A stretch of 64,000 nt of DNA, taken from Nectonema munidae (taxonomy: Eukaryota > Nematomorpha > Nectonematoida > Nectonematidae). Location: the NCBI GenBank assembly GCA_030549495.1, contig JAUIRK010000980.1, positions 1 to 64,000 on the forward strand, written 5' to 3'. This document shows, in pieces, positions 40,342 to 50,499 of the stretch. Each line of letters begins with the position of its first letter. Position 1 is the stretch's first letter. The notes beneath the pieces were generated by a model. It was given only the letters and a program-made list of their open reading frames with translations. It was not told the origin of the DNA and made no database searches. The translations under genes and the position numbers were made by a program.

Positions 40342-40679
40342 CCCTTATTACCCCTTCGGGTCCATTTGGACCCATATGAAAAATTATTTGCTCATATATT
40401 AGCAACCAGACTATGTTCATAATTTATTTTTTGTCACTTTTACTATTATACTGCTCTTTAAATTTTTACATATTTTATTTTTTTCTTCGGCTATTATTTT
40501 GTATGTTGTAAAAAAAGTAACATACAACCCCTTAGGGTCCATTTGGTCCCTAGAACAAATAATTTTTTGTTTTCATCTCAAAATGATAAAGTATTGGGAA
40601 TGAATTACTATATTTTTGCGTGGGGTCCATTTGGACCCGAAGGGGCTGAGTGTGATTCTAAACCAAGGGGTAACGAGGG
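40342..40679. mobile_element. piggyBac-type MITE, 338 bp
   Basis: The left end CCCTTATTACCCC directly follows a TTAA (40338-40341). The right end GGGGTAACGAGGG is its inverted copy with two differences and is followed by TAAA, probably a mutated TTAA duplicate. Just inside each end lies the palindrome GGGTCCATTTGGACCC, with a third, altered copy near 40535-40550. A TTAA target, CCCT/AGGG ends and GGGTC..GACCC subterminal palindromes are typical of piggyBac-superfamily elements. There is no coding capacity. The piggyBac transposase remnant at 51-52 kb shows no matching ends, so a parent relation cannot be claimed. Confidence 0.7.
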
Positions 40680-40819
40680 TAAAGAATTGGAAGTAAAAAA
40701 AATTTATCTTCAAACTTTAGGGAGAAGGAATTATTCTTTCCTGAAAAAATGTTATCTTTTATCATCATTTGGAAGACTGTTGGAGTGAATGGATCATTTT
40801 CAAAAGACAGAAGAGAGAT

Positions 40820-41510
40820 TTTATTTTTAAAACACTCATCAGCCAAGTCTATACTTTATCGTAACAGTGAAAATGATGCAGTATTTAAAAAACATGGATG
40901 GCATAAAGTGAGTTCTTTTGATGAAGAAAAATCAATTATATCGAGAAACTCGTCAAAGAGATGCCTACAATCACATTACAGGAAAAAAAGAGAAGCTAAA
41001 AGACAAATATAACTTTGAATCAAATTTTACTATTCTAGTTTCACAAATCAACTCGTGAATAAAATCAAAATTGCATTTAAAATAGTAAAATAGTCTTGCA
41101 CGGAAATTGAAGCTGTCAACGTGGAAGGGAGTATAAACTTAAGGCAAGAATACGCTTTCTCCATGACAAGAAATGCTCCAAAAAAACATATCTTGTATAT
41201 ATTTTTAGATCGCTCGGTTTTTAACTTTCATCCTACGAGATCATATGCGAGGTCAAAGAAAGGTAAAAGAGCTATAACTGTTATACCTAACAAAAGATTC
41301 AAGAACACTACGCTTCTCTTAGCAATTAACTCTACTAAAGTTTTGCATTATATAACATATAACTGTTCCCTCAACTCTGAAATTCTTTTATTTTTTAGAA
41401 GAACTTTTGAAACAGCTACCTGAAAATGATAACGTTGTTTGCTTTATTATAGACAATGCTGCTACTATACATAAAATCCAAAAAAATAAAAGATTTTTTT
41501 TAATGATGAA
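40820..41510 (+). pseudogene. Degraded IS630/Tc1-type DDE transposase
   Basis: Pieces of a DDE_3-type transposase occur in order on the plus strand, in different frames. From 40937 a helix-turn-helix segment reads YIEKLVKEMPTITLQEKKEK, the usual LV..NPTITL..I pattern. From 41121 a second piece contains IFLDRSVFN, matching the IFIDESGFN first catalytic Asp box, then ARSKKGKRAITVIPNKRFKN and a LAIN...NSE stretch. After a frame change in the T-run near 41390 the match continues FLEELLKQLPEN and IIDNAATIHK, the second catalytic Asp box. The third acidic residue was not found; the 3' end is lost or decayed. About 60-80 bp between the helix-turn-helix and the catalytic piece have also decayed. This transposon remnant cannot be functional. 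Confidence 0.75.
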
Positions 41511-42206
41511 TAAAACTTCAGTTCCTCTCACATTATTCGCGTATGTTAATACTTCCCGTGGCCTACGTTAACGTTCGAAAAGAAATGTATTTTAATTTTC
41601 CTACCGTTAACGTATATCGGAGTAAAAGAACGATTTTAAAAAAACAAACCCTTCCAGTGGTTTTTTTTAATAAATTCCATATGTTCGTTAAATAGTATAC
41701 TTTATAATTTTTATTATTTTTAATATTGTTTATTTAAAACAGGGGGTTGCAAGGTTTTTTTCCCCCGCCTCATGATGATGATCCCTTACTATAAGTATAA
41801 AAAACATCGCATCTAAATCTAAATAATGTAACTTACTTCAAATCATGATTTTTTACTTTGAAATTTTAGCAAATTAAAGAATTTGAAGCTGTAAATGTCA
41901 AATCCGAATAAATAAAAGAATTTGATAAGTTTTAAATTTGTCAGGTACATAAAGCTTGAAAAAGGATTTTAACCAACTTACATAAATTTAAAAAATTTTT
42001 TTAATTGAACTCGATCATGACAACTCTGTAAAAAAGTGGATGAGCGCAAGAGGTAAATTTTTTATCCCTTTTTCATAATATGGCTTTTGCGCTTTGTCCA
42101 AATTACACTTTGATTTAGAATTTAGATGATGATAAATACCAATTGTGTAAACAGAGATCAACACTCTTCCTAACGCCTATGTTTGCTGGTCGTGTTTATA
42201 TACCAT
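41511..42206. other. Unassigned AT-rich stretch
   Basis: No gene seen. Two GTTAAC palindromes sit in similar contexts (CTACGTTAACG near 41566 and CCGTTAACGTA near 41606). Confidence 0.4.
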
Positions 42207-42693
42207 TTTCACATTAAATTCGTCCTTTTTACTTTGAATTCGTCCTCATATTTTTTCAATTATATATTTTTATTTCAAATTAGTATGTTAATTCAAAAGA
42301 CTTTTTGTAAAAAAAAACTAAGATAATAAAACTAACTAATTTTGATCATTATTCCAGACAAGTTTTGTTTAATTTATTGTAGAGGCGAATTTAATTTAAT
42401 GACGTTTATTAATTTGGGAAAATAATTTTTTAAAATTTTCCATTTTTATAAGTAAAAAACTAACTTTAAGGCAGTTTTAACTGAGTAAACTGTCAACTTT
42501 TATAAGCGTTTTTATCAAAAAAGGTTATTTTTACTTTAAGTAAAATTTTTGATACTAATTTTTTTTTGACATACTAATTTGAAATAAAAATATTTAATCG
42601 AAAAAATATGAGTATGAATTCAAAGTCAAAAATGGCGAATTCAAAGTCAAAAATGGCGAATTCAAAGTGAAAAACGACGAATTCAATGTGAAA
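42207..42693. mobile_element. Fold-back element with 21-bp repeats in one arm
   Basis: The left arm (about 42207-42290: TTTCACATT, AATTCGTCCTTTTTACTTTG, TCATATTTTTTCAATTA and a TTTTTATTTCAAATTAGTATG word) is the inverted copy of the right arm (about 42555-42693). The right arm carries three near-identical 21-bp units starting at 42616, 42637 and 42658 (AATTCAAAGTCAAAAATGG core) and a fourth, diverged one at 42679; the left arm has about one and a half. The middle is AT-rich and non-coding. A clear target duplication was not found, so the exact ends are uncertain. Confidence 0.65.
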
Positions 42694-42944
42694 TTGAATC
42701 AGAGGTCTGGCAAGACCTCCAGGGAGACAACTTGTCACACCTTATTATATATTTAAATGTATAAATCGTAAAATGCTAAAAAAACATACTTAGAATAAAA
42801 ATTTTCAAAAAATATTTTACATACATATTAACAGCAACATTTCAAAAATTCTACATAAAAATTCAAAACACATAATTTTGAAATTGCAGTTTTATTTCAT
42901 GAAAACGATATGATTGATTGAAATGTTTATGTAATATATAATAA
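42694..42944. other. Unassigned, with a short perfect hairpin
   Basis: GAGGTCT at 42702-42708 and AGACCTC at 42713-42719 form a 7-bp stem with a 4-base loop just outside the fold-back element. The rest is AT-rich without recognisable genes. Confidence 0.4.
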
Positions 42945-43095
42945 CTAGCTGGTCCCGTGGTCGTTTTCGAGCGAAGCGAAAAAATATTTTTTATATTGAT
43001 TATTATTTGACAAATATATTATTTAATATCGTGCAAATTGCCAAAATATAGGTACTAACTTTTGTAACATCGCATGAGGTATAGTTAAACTTGTC
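42945..43095 (-). mobile_element. Helitron-like 3' end, minus strand
   Basis: Read on the minus strand this ends CGCTTCGCTCG, then ACGACCACGGGACCAGCTAG followed by TT. That is the same terminus as the element at 38792-39123 (CGACCATGGGACCGGCTAG, then TT), so both belong to one family. The inner part, from about 42999, contains TTTGACAAATATATTATTTA and continues to a GCATGAGGTATA word near 43073. The same order of words recurs at 46535-46620. The other end of the element was not located. Confidence 0.5.
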
Positions 43096-43340
43096 TGAAC
43101 CGAAGTTGAAGTAAACAAACTATTTTTTTCGGTTTATAGAAATCTAGGTTGAGAGAGTGAGTACAGTTGTGAATTTACTCAAATCAACGTTCGAACGTCC
43201 TAATTAGATCTCCACTTCCCACGATTCTGCTCAAAGCCGGTGCAAACTACCTTCTGGTTATAAACACTCCATTATACTCACACATTGACCTATAGAAATA
43301 GTAAATAGTGTATGATAATTTTTATTGAAGTGTGAATTAT
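43096..43340. other. Unassigned, locally GC-richer
   Basis: A short segment of more mixed composition (43160-43290) lies between the Helitron-like end and the Tigger remnant. No ORF or transposon end could be identified in it. Confidence 0.3.
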
Positions 43341-43712
43341 TTAAAAAAAATATTTGTTCAAAGTTGTTTCTTTGAAGCTGAGTTTCTTCTTAATCAACTC
43401 TAATTCGGCTTCTTGTAAAATTTTAGAAGCAGCTTCGTACATTGTGTTTTTTGATGTATTCAAAGCAAATTTTTTCACAGCATGCATCATTGAAACCACA
43501 TCTTCAATAGTGATAGAACTTTCCGTGGTAGTATTCTGGCTACTTAAGCTTGAAGCCGATGAATTTTCGTTTTCTAAATGCTCTTGCAAGATAACTTCTT
43601 TCCACTCAGAGGAATCATTTTCAATGTGAATATTTTTGTCAATATTAATATATTCTTGCAAATCTAAATCAGTTTTTGTTGAGAGATCCTTCTCTTCTTC
43701 TTCCTTTTCCAA
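43341..43712 (-). pseudogene. Tigger C-terminal acidic tail
   Basis: A 123-residue open frame beginning MEKEEEEKDLSTKTDLDLQE. It is rich in Glu, Asp and Ser and ends with a predicted helical segment (EDVVSMMHAVKKFALNTSKN and onward). Acidic, low-complexity tails followed by a short helix are usual at the C-terminus of Tigger/JRK-type proteins, and its position directly downstream of the catalytic half supports this reading. Alone it would not be recognisable. Confidence 0.55.
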
Positions 43713-43719
43713 ATTTTGA

Positions 43720-44160
43720 CAAAACTAGTTTCACTAGTTTGATCAATTTTGACAAAACTATAGATAGAAGCACAAAGTAATGGTTGAAGTTTCTATTCCA
43801 TGCTTCCTTGATCCAAAAGATGTCATCTAAAACAATGACTGTTTTTTCAAGAACATTTGCATTCTGAAAACTTTCCATTTTTGAAATATTGCTTTCGGTA
43901 ATTTACTTTAAAAGAGCGAATAATTCCGTGATCTAACGCCTGCAAACATGAGGCGGTATTTGCAGGTAAAATATTTAACTTTACATTATCAAGTTCTACC
44001 AAAGGGTGTGATTGGGCGTTATCAAAAAACAGCAAAATGTTTCTTTGTTGTCTTTTCATATCCTTATCAAGTGTTTTAACTCATTAAACAAAAATTTTAG
44101 ACGTCATCCACTCATTTTTATTATGTTCCCATCTCACTGGAAGATCATTGAACTTTCCCT
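43720..44160 (-). pseudogene. Tigger transposase catalytic half
   Basis: After a PLVIGK box the minus strand reads LPVRWEHNKNEWMTSKIF, then two stops, then LDKDMKRQQRNILLFFDNAQ and NVKLNILPANTASCLQALDH. The Asp of FFDNAQSH and the Asp of QALDHGIIRSFK are the second and third catalytic acids of the DDE_1 fold, so both are retained. The first (usually in an A.DE.GL box) falls in the deleted part. A later piece reads KTVIVLDDIFWIKEAWN, matching the V.+AI.WI..AW. block that follows the catalytic core in this family. Confidence 0.8.
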
Positions 44161-44164
44161 ATTA

Positions 44165-44530
44165 CCAATGGAGAGAGTAATGGGGAATTTTTGGGAATGG
44201 AAAAGCAATCTGTGGATGCTTTGAATTCGGTGAAGCCTAATTTTTTTGCGTAATTTAAGGCGTTATCACAAATTATAGGACCAGAAATAATGACTTTTTT
44301 CGCCCTTGCTTTCTGAAACCACGTCCATGTAAGATCATTGATTTCTTCATATTTAGATTTAACTGAACATTTTTTTTGTCCTCGTGAACATAATTTTCGA
44401 AATGAGATGAATAGGAATTTTGTTTTTTTAAGATTTCTGATACGGTACTCACTATACTTTTGCTGAGGTATTTCAATGAAGGTTTGGGCTTTGAAGAGGC
44501 ATCTTTAATCAGACTTAATTTCTTTTTCAA
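44165..44530 (-). pseudogene. Tigger transposase DNA-binding region
   Basis: The first piece (44530 down to about 44360) carries a helix-turn-helix-like SIVSTVSEILKKQNSY stretch, as in the N-terminal Psq domain. The CENP-B-type second helix-turn-helix follows in another frame from about 44360: KSKYEEINDLTWTWFQKARA, then SGPIICDNALNYAKKLG and TEFKAS. The K.Y..++..L..WF..ARAK pattern and the GP.I...A...A..LG pattern are hallmarks of this domain. One frame change lies between the two parts, near 44345-44360. Confidence 0.75.
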
Positions 44531-44560
44531 ATTTAGCTTTAGACGAAACGATTTTTATAG

Positions 44561-44790
44561 GTGGAGACATACAGGTAAAAAAACTTGAGAACAGAAGGAA
44601 AGAAATTGTATCAAATCAAATAAAGTATTTACGTCAAATTTGGGTGTAGGAGAAACACTGAACACGGAGAAAAATTGCACATTTTCATAAAGATCATAAA
44701 TCTTTGCCAAAGATCTTCTTAGAGAATTAATTTTTCTTCATCACTTCACGTTGCTGCACAAATATTTATTGTTACACTCCACTACCATAT
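44561..44790. other. Unassigned AT-rich stretch
   Basis: No gene or element end recognised. AAGATC near 44691 and GATCTT near 44713 form a short inverted pair. Confidence 0.3.
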
Positions 44791-44794
44791 CTCC

Positions 44795-44990
44795 TGAGCC
44801 TCAATGGTTGTTAGGGTGTACCTCTCAGCTTAACAGTTGAAGGTCAGGGGTTCGATCCCCAAGGCTTCCAACTCTAAAAACAAATTCATAAAAATTGTGA
44901 TTAACCATCTTAAGAATAATGCGAGCATATAGCCTACGTCTGAAAGTGCTTTGATATCTCCAACCAACCAACCATATCTTCTATCGCTTG
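44795..44990 (+). repeat. tRNA-derived SINE head
   Basis: A polymerase III box B, GGTTCGATCCC at 44849-44859, is preceded about 45 bp upstream by an A-box-like TGGTTGTTAGGG (44805-44816). GAGCCTC and AAGGCTT could form most of an acceptor stem and CCA follows (44868-44870), but the T-arm pairs only in its inner three base pairs, so a functional tRNA is unlikely. Unrelated sequence follows the tRNA-like part, as in a SINE body. Confidence 0.6.
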
Positions 44991-46215
44991 CATTTTTTAT
45001 TGCAAATGCGTATATCATTCATCACATCACTTTTACAATTAGTAGTATTTTAAGCACTCAAAAGAAAATAATGCATTTAGTAGAATGTAGTATTGAGCTT
45101 TTACAGATGATATTTATAATGTTTTAATTAGTATTAAACTAAATTTTATACTAAACTGTTTAATAATAATTTTTATCATTTATGTTTTTTCCAATTTATC
45201 AAATCATTTTTATTATGAATGAAAAGATAACAATTTCTTAACTATACGTATACATACATTTAAATTTAGGTGTAAGACTGAGTTTATATTTTATTGGATA
45301 AAGATAAAAAACATTATAATTAACTTTTTTAAATAGTAAATCTATTAAATCCAGAATTTACTACTTCTGTGAAATTTCAACTTAACAAGATATCATGATC
45401 AAAATTAAAAACAAGTACTTGCTTTATTTTATAAAAAGACTCAATGTGACACTTGTTCATTGTAAAAATAGTACAATGATGTCTATAAAACTTTTATAAA
45501 AATTAAGTCAAAATATCAACATTATTAATTAAAATTAACTAACATCAATAGTACAATGAAAAATAAAATTCAACTAGAAAAAACTTCTTTATTAAATAAA
45601 AATTTGAAACTTTTTTTTATAAATGTAACAAATGTATAAAACACAAACAAATTAACATCAATTTAAAATTGAAGAAATGCTAAAATTTGCTCTTCTGTTT
45701 AAAACTGAAAAATCCAATCTTGAGTTTCTTCTGAATCAAGATTTTTAGCAGGACATACATACAAAGAAATTAGATTGAGAAAGAGGTAACGATTTTTGTT
45801 CTCATTATATTCTTCATATATTTTTTTAACAATTTTTCTTTTTCATCATTTTCTTTTTGTTTCCCCCGCTCGAACAATAACCGGAATCCACACTTTCTAT
45901 TTCAGGCACGTCTTTCCAAATCTTTTCTTCGCACTTTGTGAAAAAAGAAAGAACTTCCCAGACATTCGTTTTTTTATATGAAAGACAAGAAAGATCTCAA
46001 ACTGAAAATATTAAGTAGTGAAAAATATAAATTATAAAAGAAAGTAAAAATAAATGAACTTGTTGTGAAAACCTTTACCATGATTATATTTGTTCTCACC
46101 TTTCTTTTATATATATTCCACGTATGTATTTCATTTAAATCAAACCAAATCTTTTCAAAATAATTGTAAAATTCTTCGATAACATCTTTAATTAGAAAAC
46201 CATAATGGCCTAAAA
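44991..46215. other. Unassigned AT-rich stretch
   Basis: Strongly AT-rich, no gene recognised. On the minus strand at about 45790-45985 an open stretch reads IWKDVPEIESVDSGYCSSGG in part. It has no start codon nearby and no family could be assigned; it may be a decayed exon or transposon fragment. Confidence 0.3.
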
Positions 46216-46369
46216 GATAGCAAAGTGCTTATGAATGTTTCGGTTTTCGCAAGATTTTTATACATGTAAACGGCGGGTCCTGTTTTTCAAACTGTTTCGG
46301 TATTCAGAATACGCAAGTTTCGGTTTTCAAAATACTTTATATATTTATTTTCATTGAAGGAATTCGGTG

Positions 46370-46436
46370 GCATGTGAAAGTTACGGTATTCTCAAGTTTT
46401 CGGTTTATTCAAGTTCCGCTTTGAGCAAGTCAACTG
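46370..46436 (-). repeat. Possible pogo/Tigger-type terminal repeat
   Basis: Read on the minus strand this begins CAGTTGACTTGCTCAAAGCG and continues with AACTTGAATAAACCGAAAAC, and is flanked by TA (46437-46438). CAGT-type starts beside TA are usual for Tc1/mariner-pogo elements. Upstream, 46230-46330 repeats a TTTCGGTTTTC / TTTCGGTATTC word three times. No convincing inverted partner was found on the left, so this may be half of a MITE. Confidence 0.35.
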
Positions 46437-46439
46437 TAT

Positions 46440-46865
46440 ATCTAATTTTACATCTAGCAAAATATGAACAGAAAGTTTCATATTTTTTGATTTTTTAAAG
46501 AATATATTTCTATTCTTTGATTACAGAATTTTATTTTGATTATTTGACAAATATATTATTTAATATCGTGAAAAAATTGCAAAAATATTAACATCCTCTC
46601 CCCGAATGAGGTATATCAAATCCTACATATAGCAAAATATGAACTGACAGGTTGGAGATGAACCATCGCAGTATACAGCCTGGAAATGAACCATCGTAGT
46701 ATACAGGTGTATAGGTAATAACTTATGTTGCATCGTCTCCCCGAATGAGGTATATCAAATCTTACATCTAGCAAAATAAGAACAGAAAGTTGAACATTGT
46801 CTCTCTAGTCATTTGTACATGGAATAGAAACCATCGTAGTATACAGGTTGGAGATATATACATAT
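46440..46865. repeat. Repeat module shared with 43.0 kb, internally duplicated
   Basis: TTTGACAAATATATTATTTA near 46548 and the following ATATCGTG word match 43008-43030. The block CCCCGAATGAGGTATATCAA occurs at 46600 and again at 46739, each followed by a TCTAGC/TATAGCAAAATA word, and a third copy of that last word is near 46452. Between them an ATGAACCATCGTAGTATACA-type word occurs at least twice (46661-46709) and once more as AACCATCG near 46828. Part of the Helitron-like family ending at 42945, judged by the shared words. Confidence 0.55.
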
Positions 46866-49170
46866 TAAAACATAATATAATAAATAATATACATATTATT
46901 ATATAGTGTGAAAATCTCTGAAAGTGTCCATCAAATATGCCGTTTACGCCTGAAAATTATATCCAAGAATATAATTCAAATAAAAAATGCACATATTTAT
47001 ACTAAATCAAGCATGCTAATCTAAATTTCGCAGTCGTTTTTTGCAATTAGCTTGTCAAAACGTTTGAAAATTTCAATCATTTTTTCTCCATATTAATTAA
47101 ATTTTAAACAAGGTATATTTTTTATGACAAAACGACCAAGCTGATTTAATTTCTCAACTCAGTTTTCAGCAATTAGGATTTGGAAATGTCTTAAAGTGTC
47201 AATTAAATTTGCAGTTTACGTCTAAGAAAGAGTCGCATTTATCTAAATTTTAAATAAAATTAGAATTTTTTGAATAAATCGAGCATGCTGATTTTATTTC
47301 TCGACTAATTTTTTGAAATTAGTTAATCATATTTGTGGTTGACGTATAAAAACTATTTCCTAGAATATTATTTACATTCTCAATAATATATATACATATT
47401 ATACCAGATTTCCATGCTGATTACCTTTTTTGACTTAGTTTTCACAATTAGGGTGCGAAAATGTGCAGAATTATCAATCAAATTTGACATCTCAAGAATA
47501 AAATCAAATTCTCAAAATACCAATTTTCTCAAAAAACTCGTTTTTGATTGTAATAAAAAAACATTCACGTATTTGCGTGCATTACAGGCAGACTAAATAA
47601 GAGTGAAATATGCATATAACTATTTTACATGTGTAACACTGTTAGCACAAGAATTACAAACAGTTTCTTGATTGAGAAAATGATAATGTTCTTTCAAAAG
47701 GTCCATAAAAATTAAGGAGAGCTTTTATATTACAATTTGATTCACTGATTGTAGTAGACCTCACTTTCATGTAGTTTGTAAGGAAAAATTTTTAAAAATT
47801 CCTTTCTTACAATAAAAATTAGTTCCCTCGCATTTTTTATTGGGAATAATGAAGGCATTCAAAGAAGCGTTATCTAAATAGTTGGAAAAACACAGCTGAT
47901 GAAGTCTATTTTCGTGGTGGTGATTGTATGGACGATCACCTCTAGGTCACACTGTGATGGAATTACACGATTAGCGATTTCAACCCCATTTAGATTTGTC
48001 ATTAGAGATCCAAATTTAGACGTTTCATCAATCAAGTGAACACTCTTGTACAGTGCCGTGATGATAGCACATATACAACTGAAATTTTTTGACATGCATA
48101 TTGAGAAAATACATTGCAAGACAAGTTAAATCTACCATATACAGTATCTTACCTAAACAGTATTTGACTTTACGATATTGTATATTTATTTTCCTGCATT
48201 CAGAAAGAATGTGATCAGTAAAGAATCTATATACAAAAACCGACCCTTAAGAAAATCTAAGAGGGAATTAAAAAATTGTGTTAAACAAATGAACTGCAAA
48301 AACCGCAGTGCAATATACGTAATCACGTTGGCGAAACAGAGAGATCCCTCACCAACAGCTATATGTAAAGTTCAAAAAATCCAAACATGACCATAGAACA
48401 CATTAAAAATAACCCAAACCACGAGAACACCAAAATGCTTTGCACCTTCTCGCGCGAAAACCTCCCCTTCCTTGAAGGTTAGTACTCACCACGAAACCGC
48501 AAGTCCATCAACATATACAAGGCCATCCCCGTAATATGGCTAAACGTCAAATATCTTACACGCGCAACCGCAAACTCACACCCAAGTACTTTCATTACAC
48601 AAACTCCTGTTATTATATACACAAACAAAACTTACATTCCGCACGTTTTTATACTCTGTATAGAGCGCTTTAATTCAGTCTTTAAAATTGTTACCTGAAA
48701 AAGACATGGTATCGTCGCGAATTTAATTGCCCTCCCACTTCTTTTAAACCCTATTTTCAAAAGCGCTTTTTACTCACATTGAAAAATGGAACAACGCATA
48801 TCTTTCTTCCTTGTTTCCGACACTATTAATCTCAAGAATACTTAACAAAGATTAAACTAATATTTAAAAAGCAAAGGGAACCGACGTTCTCTAATATTTT
48901 GAGCCTGCTTTTACCAAACCTATTTTTTAATAATACAATAAGTTTGCTAAGAAGATAAAGAGTTTTTATCTTTAGGAAAGAGGCAAAAAATTTATTTAAG
49001 TTTAGATAAAACATAAAAAAAGATTGTGAGAGAGAGAGGTGTCGGATCATATCATTTCACTCATCCAAGTCTTGCATTCATTTCTTTCTGTGTATCGAAT
49101 TCTAGAAAAGAAAATAATAGGATAAGGATAAAAAATCTTATTTTGAAGTTTAGCTGAGGCGAAATCTTCC
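46866..49170. other. Unassigned stretch with a C-rich segment
   Basis: No gene recognised. From about 48180 to 48640 the plus strand becomes markedly C-rich and G-poor (words such as AACCCAAACCACGAGAACACC) and holds a 70-residue open frame (48178-48390) without recognisable domains. An 81-residue minus-strand frame at 47874-48119 is likewise unrecognised. Either could be a decayed coding fragment of foreign origin. Confidence 0.3.
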
Positions 49171-50385
49171 CATCTAAAGCAGAGGTGGCCAGCTAAGAAT
49201 CAGTGAACCCTTTCACTGTGGCGATCGGTCCTTTAAAAAATTTTAAACTTTTAAGGTCAATTTTTTTTAGTTAAATTTTAAACTTTTAAAAACTTGAGCT
49301 AAAGACGTTAAATTTTTAACAAATAACTTCAAATCCTTTTTTCTAAATTTAAAAAAAAAGGAGTTTTAAAAATTTTGAACAAAATCATGGATAATGATGA
49401 TAAAGAAAATTACATCTCCTCAGCAAACCGGATTATAACTTTACGAAGCCTAGAGTTGGGATATATAAAGACAAAATAAAAAATCACAATCTGATTTAGA
49501 TTTATATAAAATATAATTCACCATTCATAAAAGACAAACTACAGCTTAGAGTTGATTGCTTTTTCCATTTGAGAGATGTTGGAGCAGAAAAAGCAGTTTC
49601 ACAAAAATACACATTGCCAAAAGTCAGATTTATGCTCAGATAAAAAATAAGAACCTCCTTTAATTGCGAGAGTCTAGGTAGATGCCTTCCTCATTATATA
49701 GCAATCGATGCAAAGCCCTCACATATGGGGACAAAGGGGGCTTATGCCCAGGCGCAACACATATAAAAATGCATGGAATGCACCTTAAATGATAGAAATG
49801 AGAAAAAACTTTTAAAATTTGATATCAATTCTAATGGATGTTTAAAATTTCTTTAATAATAAAAAGGCTATGCGTAACATACCAGTTACGCGATTACCTG
49901 TTGAGTCTGGGGGTGCAATAAAACTTTTGCTCTGGGCGCCACACAACCATATGAGGGCGTGGAATGCACCCGACTTTTTAATTTTGAATAGTAATCGGAA
50001 CAGAAGATTTAGTTTCGCGTAACTAATTTCTTGTTAAACAAGCCATCATTCCCTCGCAGTAAGGAAAGTGGCTTTTTACTCCACCTTTGAATTTGAATCG
50101 AATTTTTTACAAAATAACATATATCTAACCCTACCAAAAAATAATATGTAATTTTTAAATAGATTATTTGAAATAAATTCCATTGTAAAAAAAATTCCAA
50201 AAATTTTCCTTTTTAATTTATGGGCATATTAAACAAATTTCTCCCTTTTTTGAAAATAAAAAATACCTTTTTTAAAAAATAATAATTTTATGATTTTTTT
50301 TGTAAAAATCGTTTTTTTATTTTTTGATGCCGGAATCTTATGCAGAAAATATAAAACCTTTATGGCTGCACTCATGACTTTTGTA
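49171..50385. other. Unassigned stretch with diverged short direct repeats
   Basis: A GGCGCAACACATAT...GGAATGCACC block near 49751 recurs in diverged form near 49937 (GGCGCCACACAACCATAT...GGAATGCACC), about 185 bp apart, pointing to an old duplicated repeat. No gene seen. Confidence 0.3.
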
Positions 50386-50450
50386 TGTAAGCAGGATTCG
50401 AACCCGAGGCCGATAGATTCAGATTCACCACCACTCGACTTTTTTACTTT
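50385..50450 (-). repeat. tRNA-derived SINE head, copy 1
   Basis: On the minus strand a box B, GGTTCGAATCC, lies at 50394-50404, preceded by a tRNA-like segment running back to about 50440 (GAGTGGTGGTGAATCTGAAT). Downstream on the minus strand comes an AT-rich body ending in a poly-A-like tail (poly-T on the plus strand near 50285-50330). Confidence 0.5.
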
Positions 50451-50499
50451 TTTTTAATCTCGGTTTATCATGTAAAGAAAGTATAACTTTCATGGCTTT

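Larger units (their letters stand above)
43341..44560 (-). mobile_element. Internally deleted pogo/Tigger transposon remnant
   Basis: On the minus strand, parts of one DDE_1 (Tigger/pogo, CENP-B-like) transposase follow in the right order: a Psq/CENP-B-type DNA-binding region (about 44530 to 44165), then a catalytic half (about 44150 to 43720), then an acidic C-terminal tail (43712-43341). The full protein is usually 450-600 residues. Here the section between the DNA-binding region and the PLVIGK box is missing, removing the first catalytic Asp box. Frame changes also separate the pieces. The terminal inverted repeats were not identified, so the coordinates mark only the coding remains. Confidence 0.75.

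Noticed and set aside
44012-44224. Plus-strand 70-residue ORF over the Tigger remnant
   Set aside because: The minus strand encodes recognisable transposase boxes here; the plus frame is a shadow.
44795-44870. Functional tRNA gene
   Set aside because: Box B is good but only the inner three base pairs of the T-arm form, and no plausible anticodon arm is evident; a SINE head fits better.
45785-45990. Minus-strand coding segment containing IESVDSGYCSSGG
   Set aside because: Attractive reading, but no start codon, no splice sites and no family match; left as unassigned.
47874-48119. 81-residue minus-strand ORF
   Set aside because: No recognisable domain or context; its length is within chance expectation.
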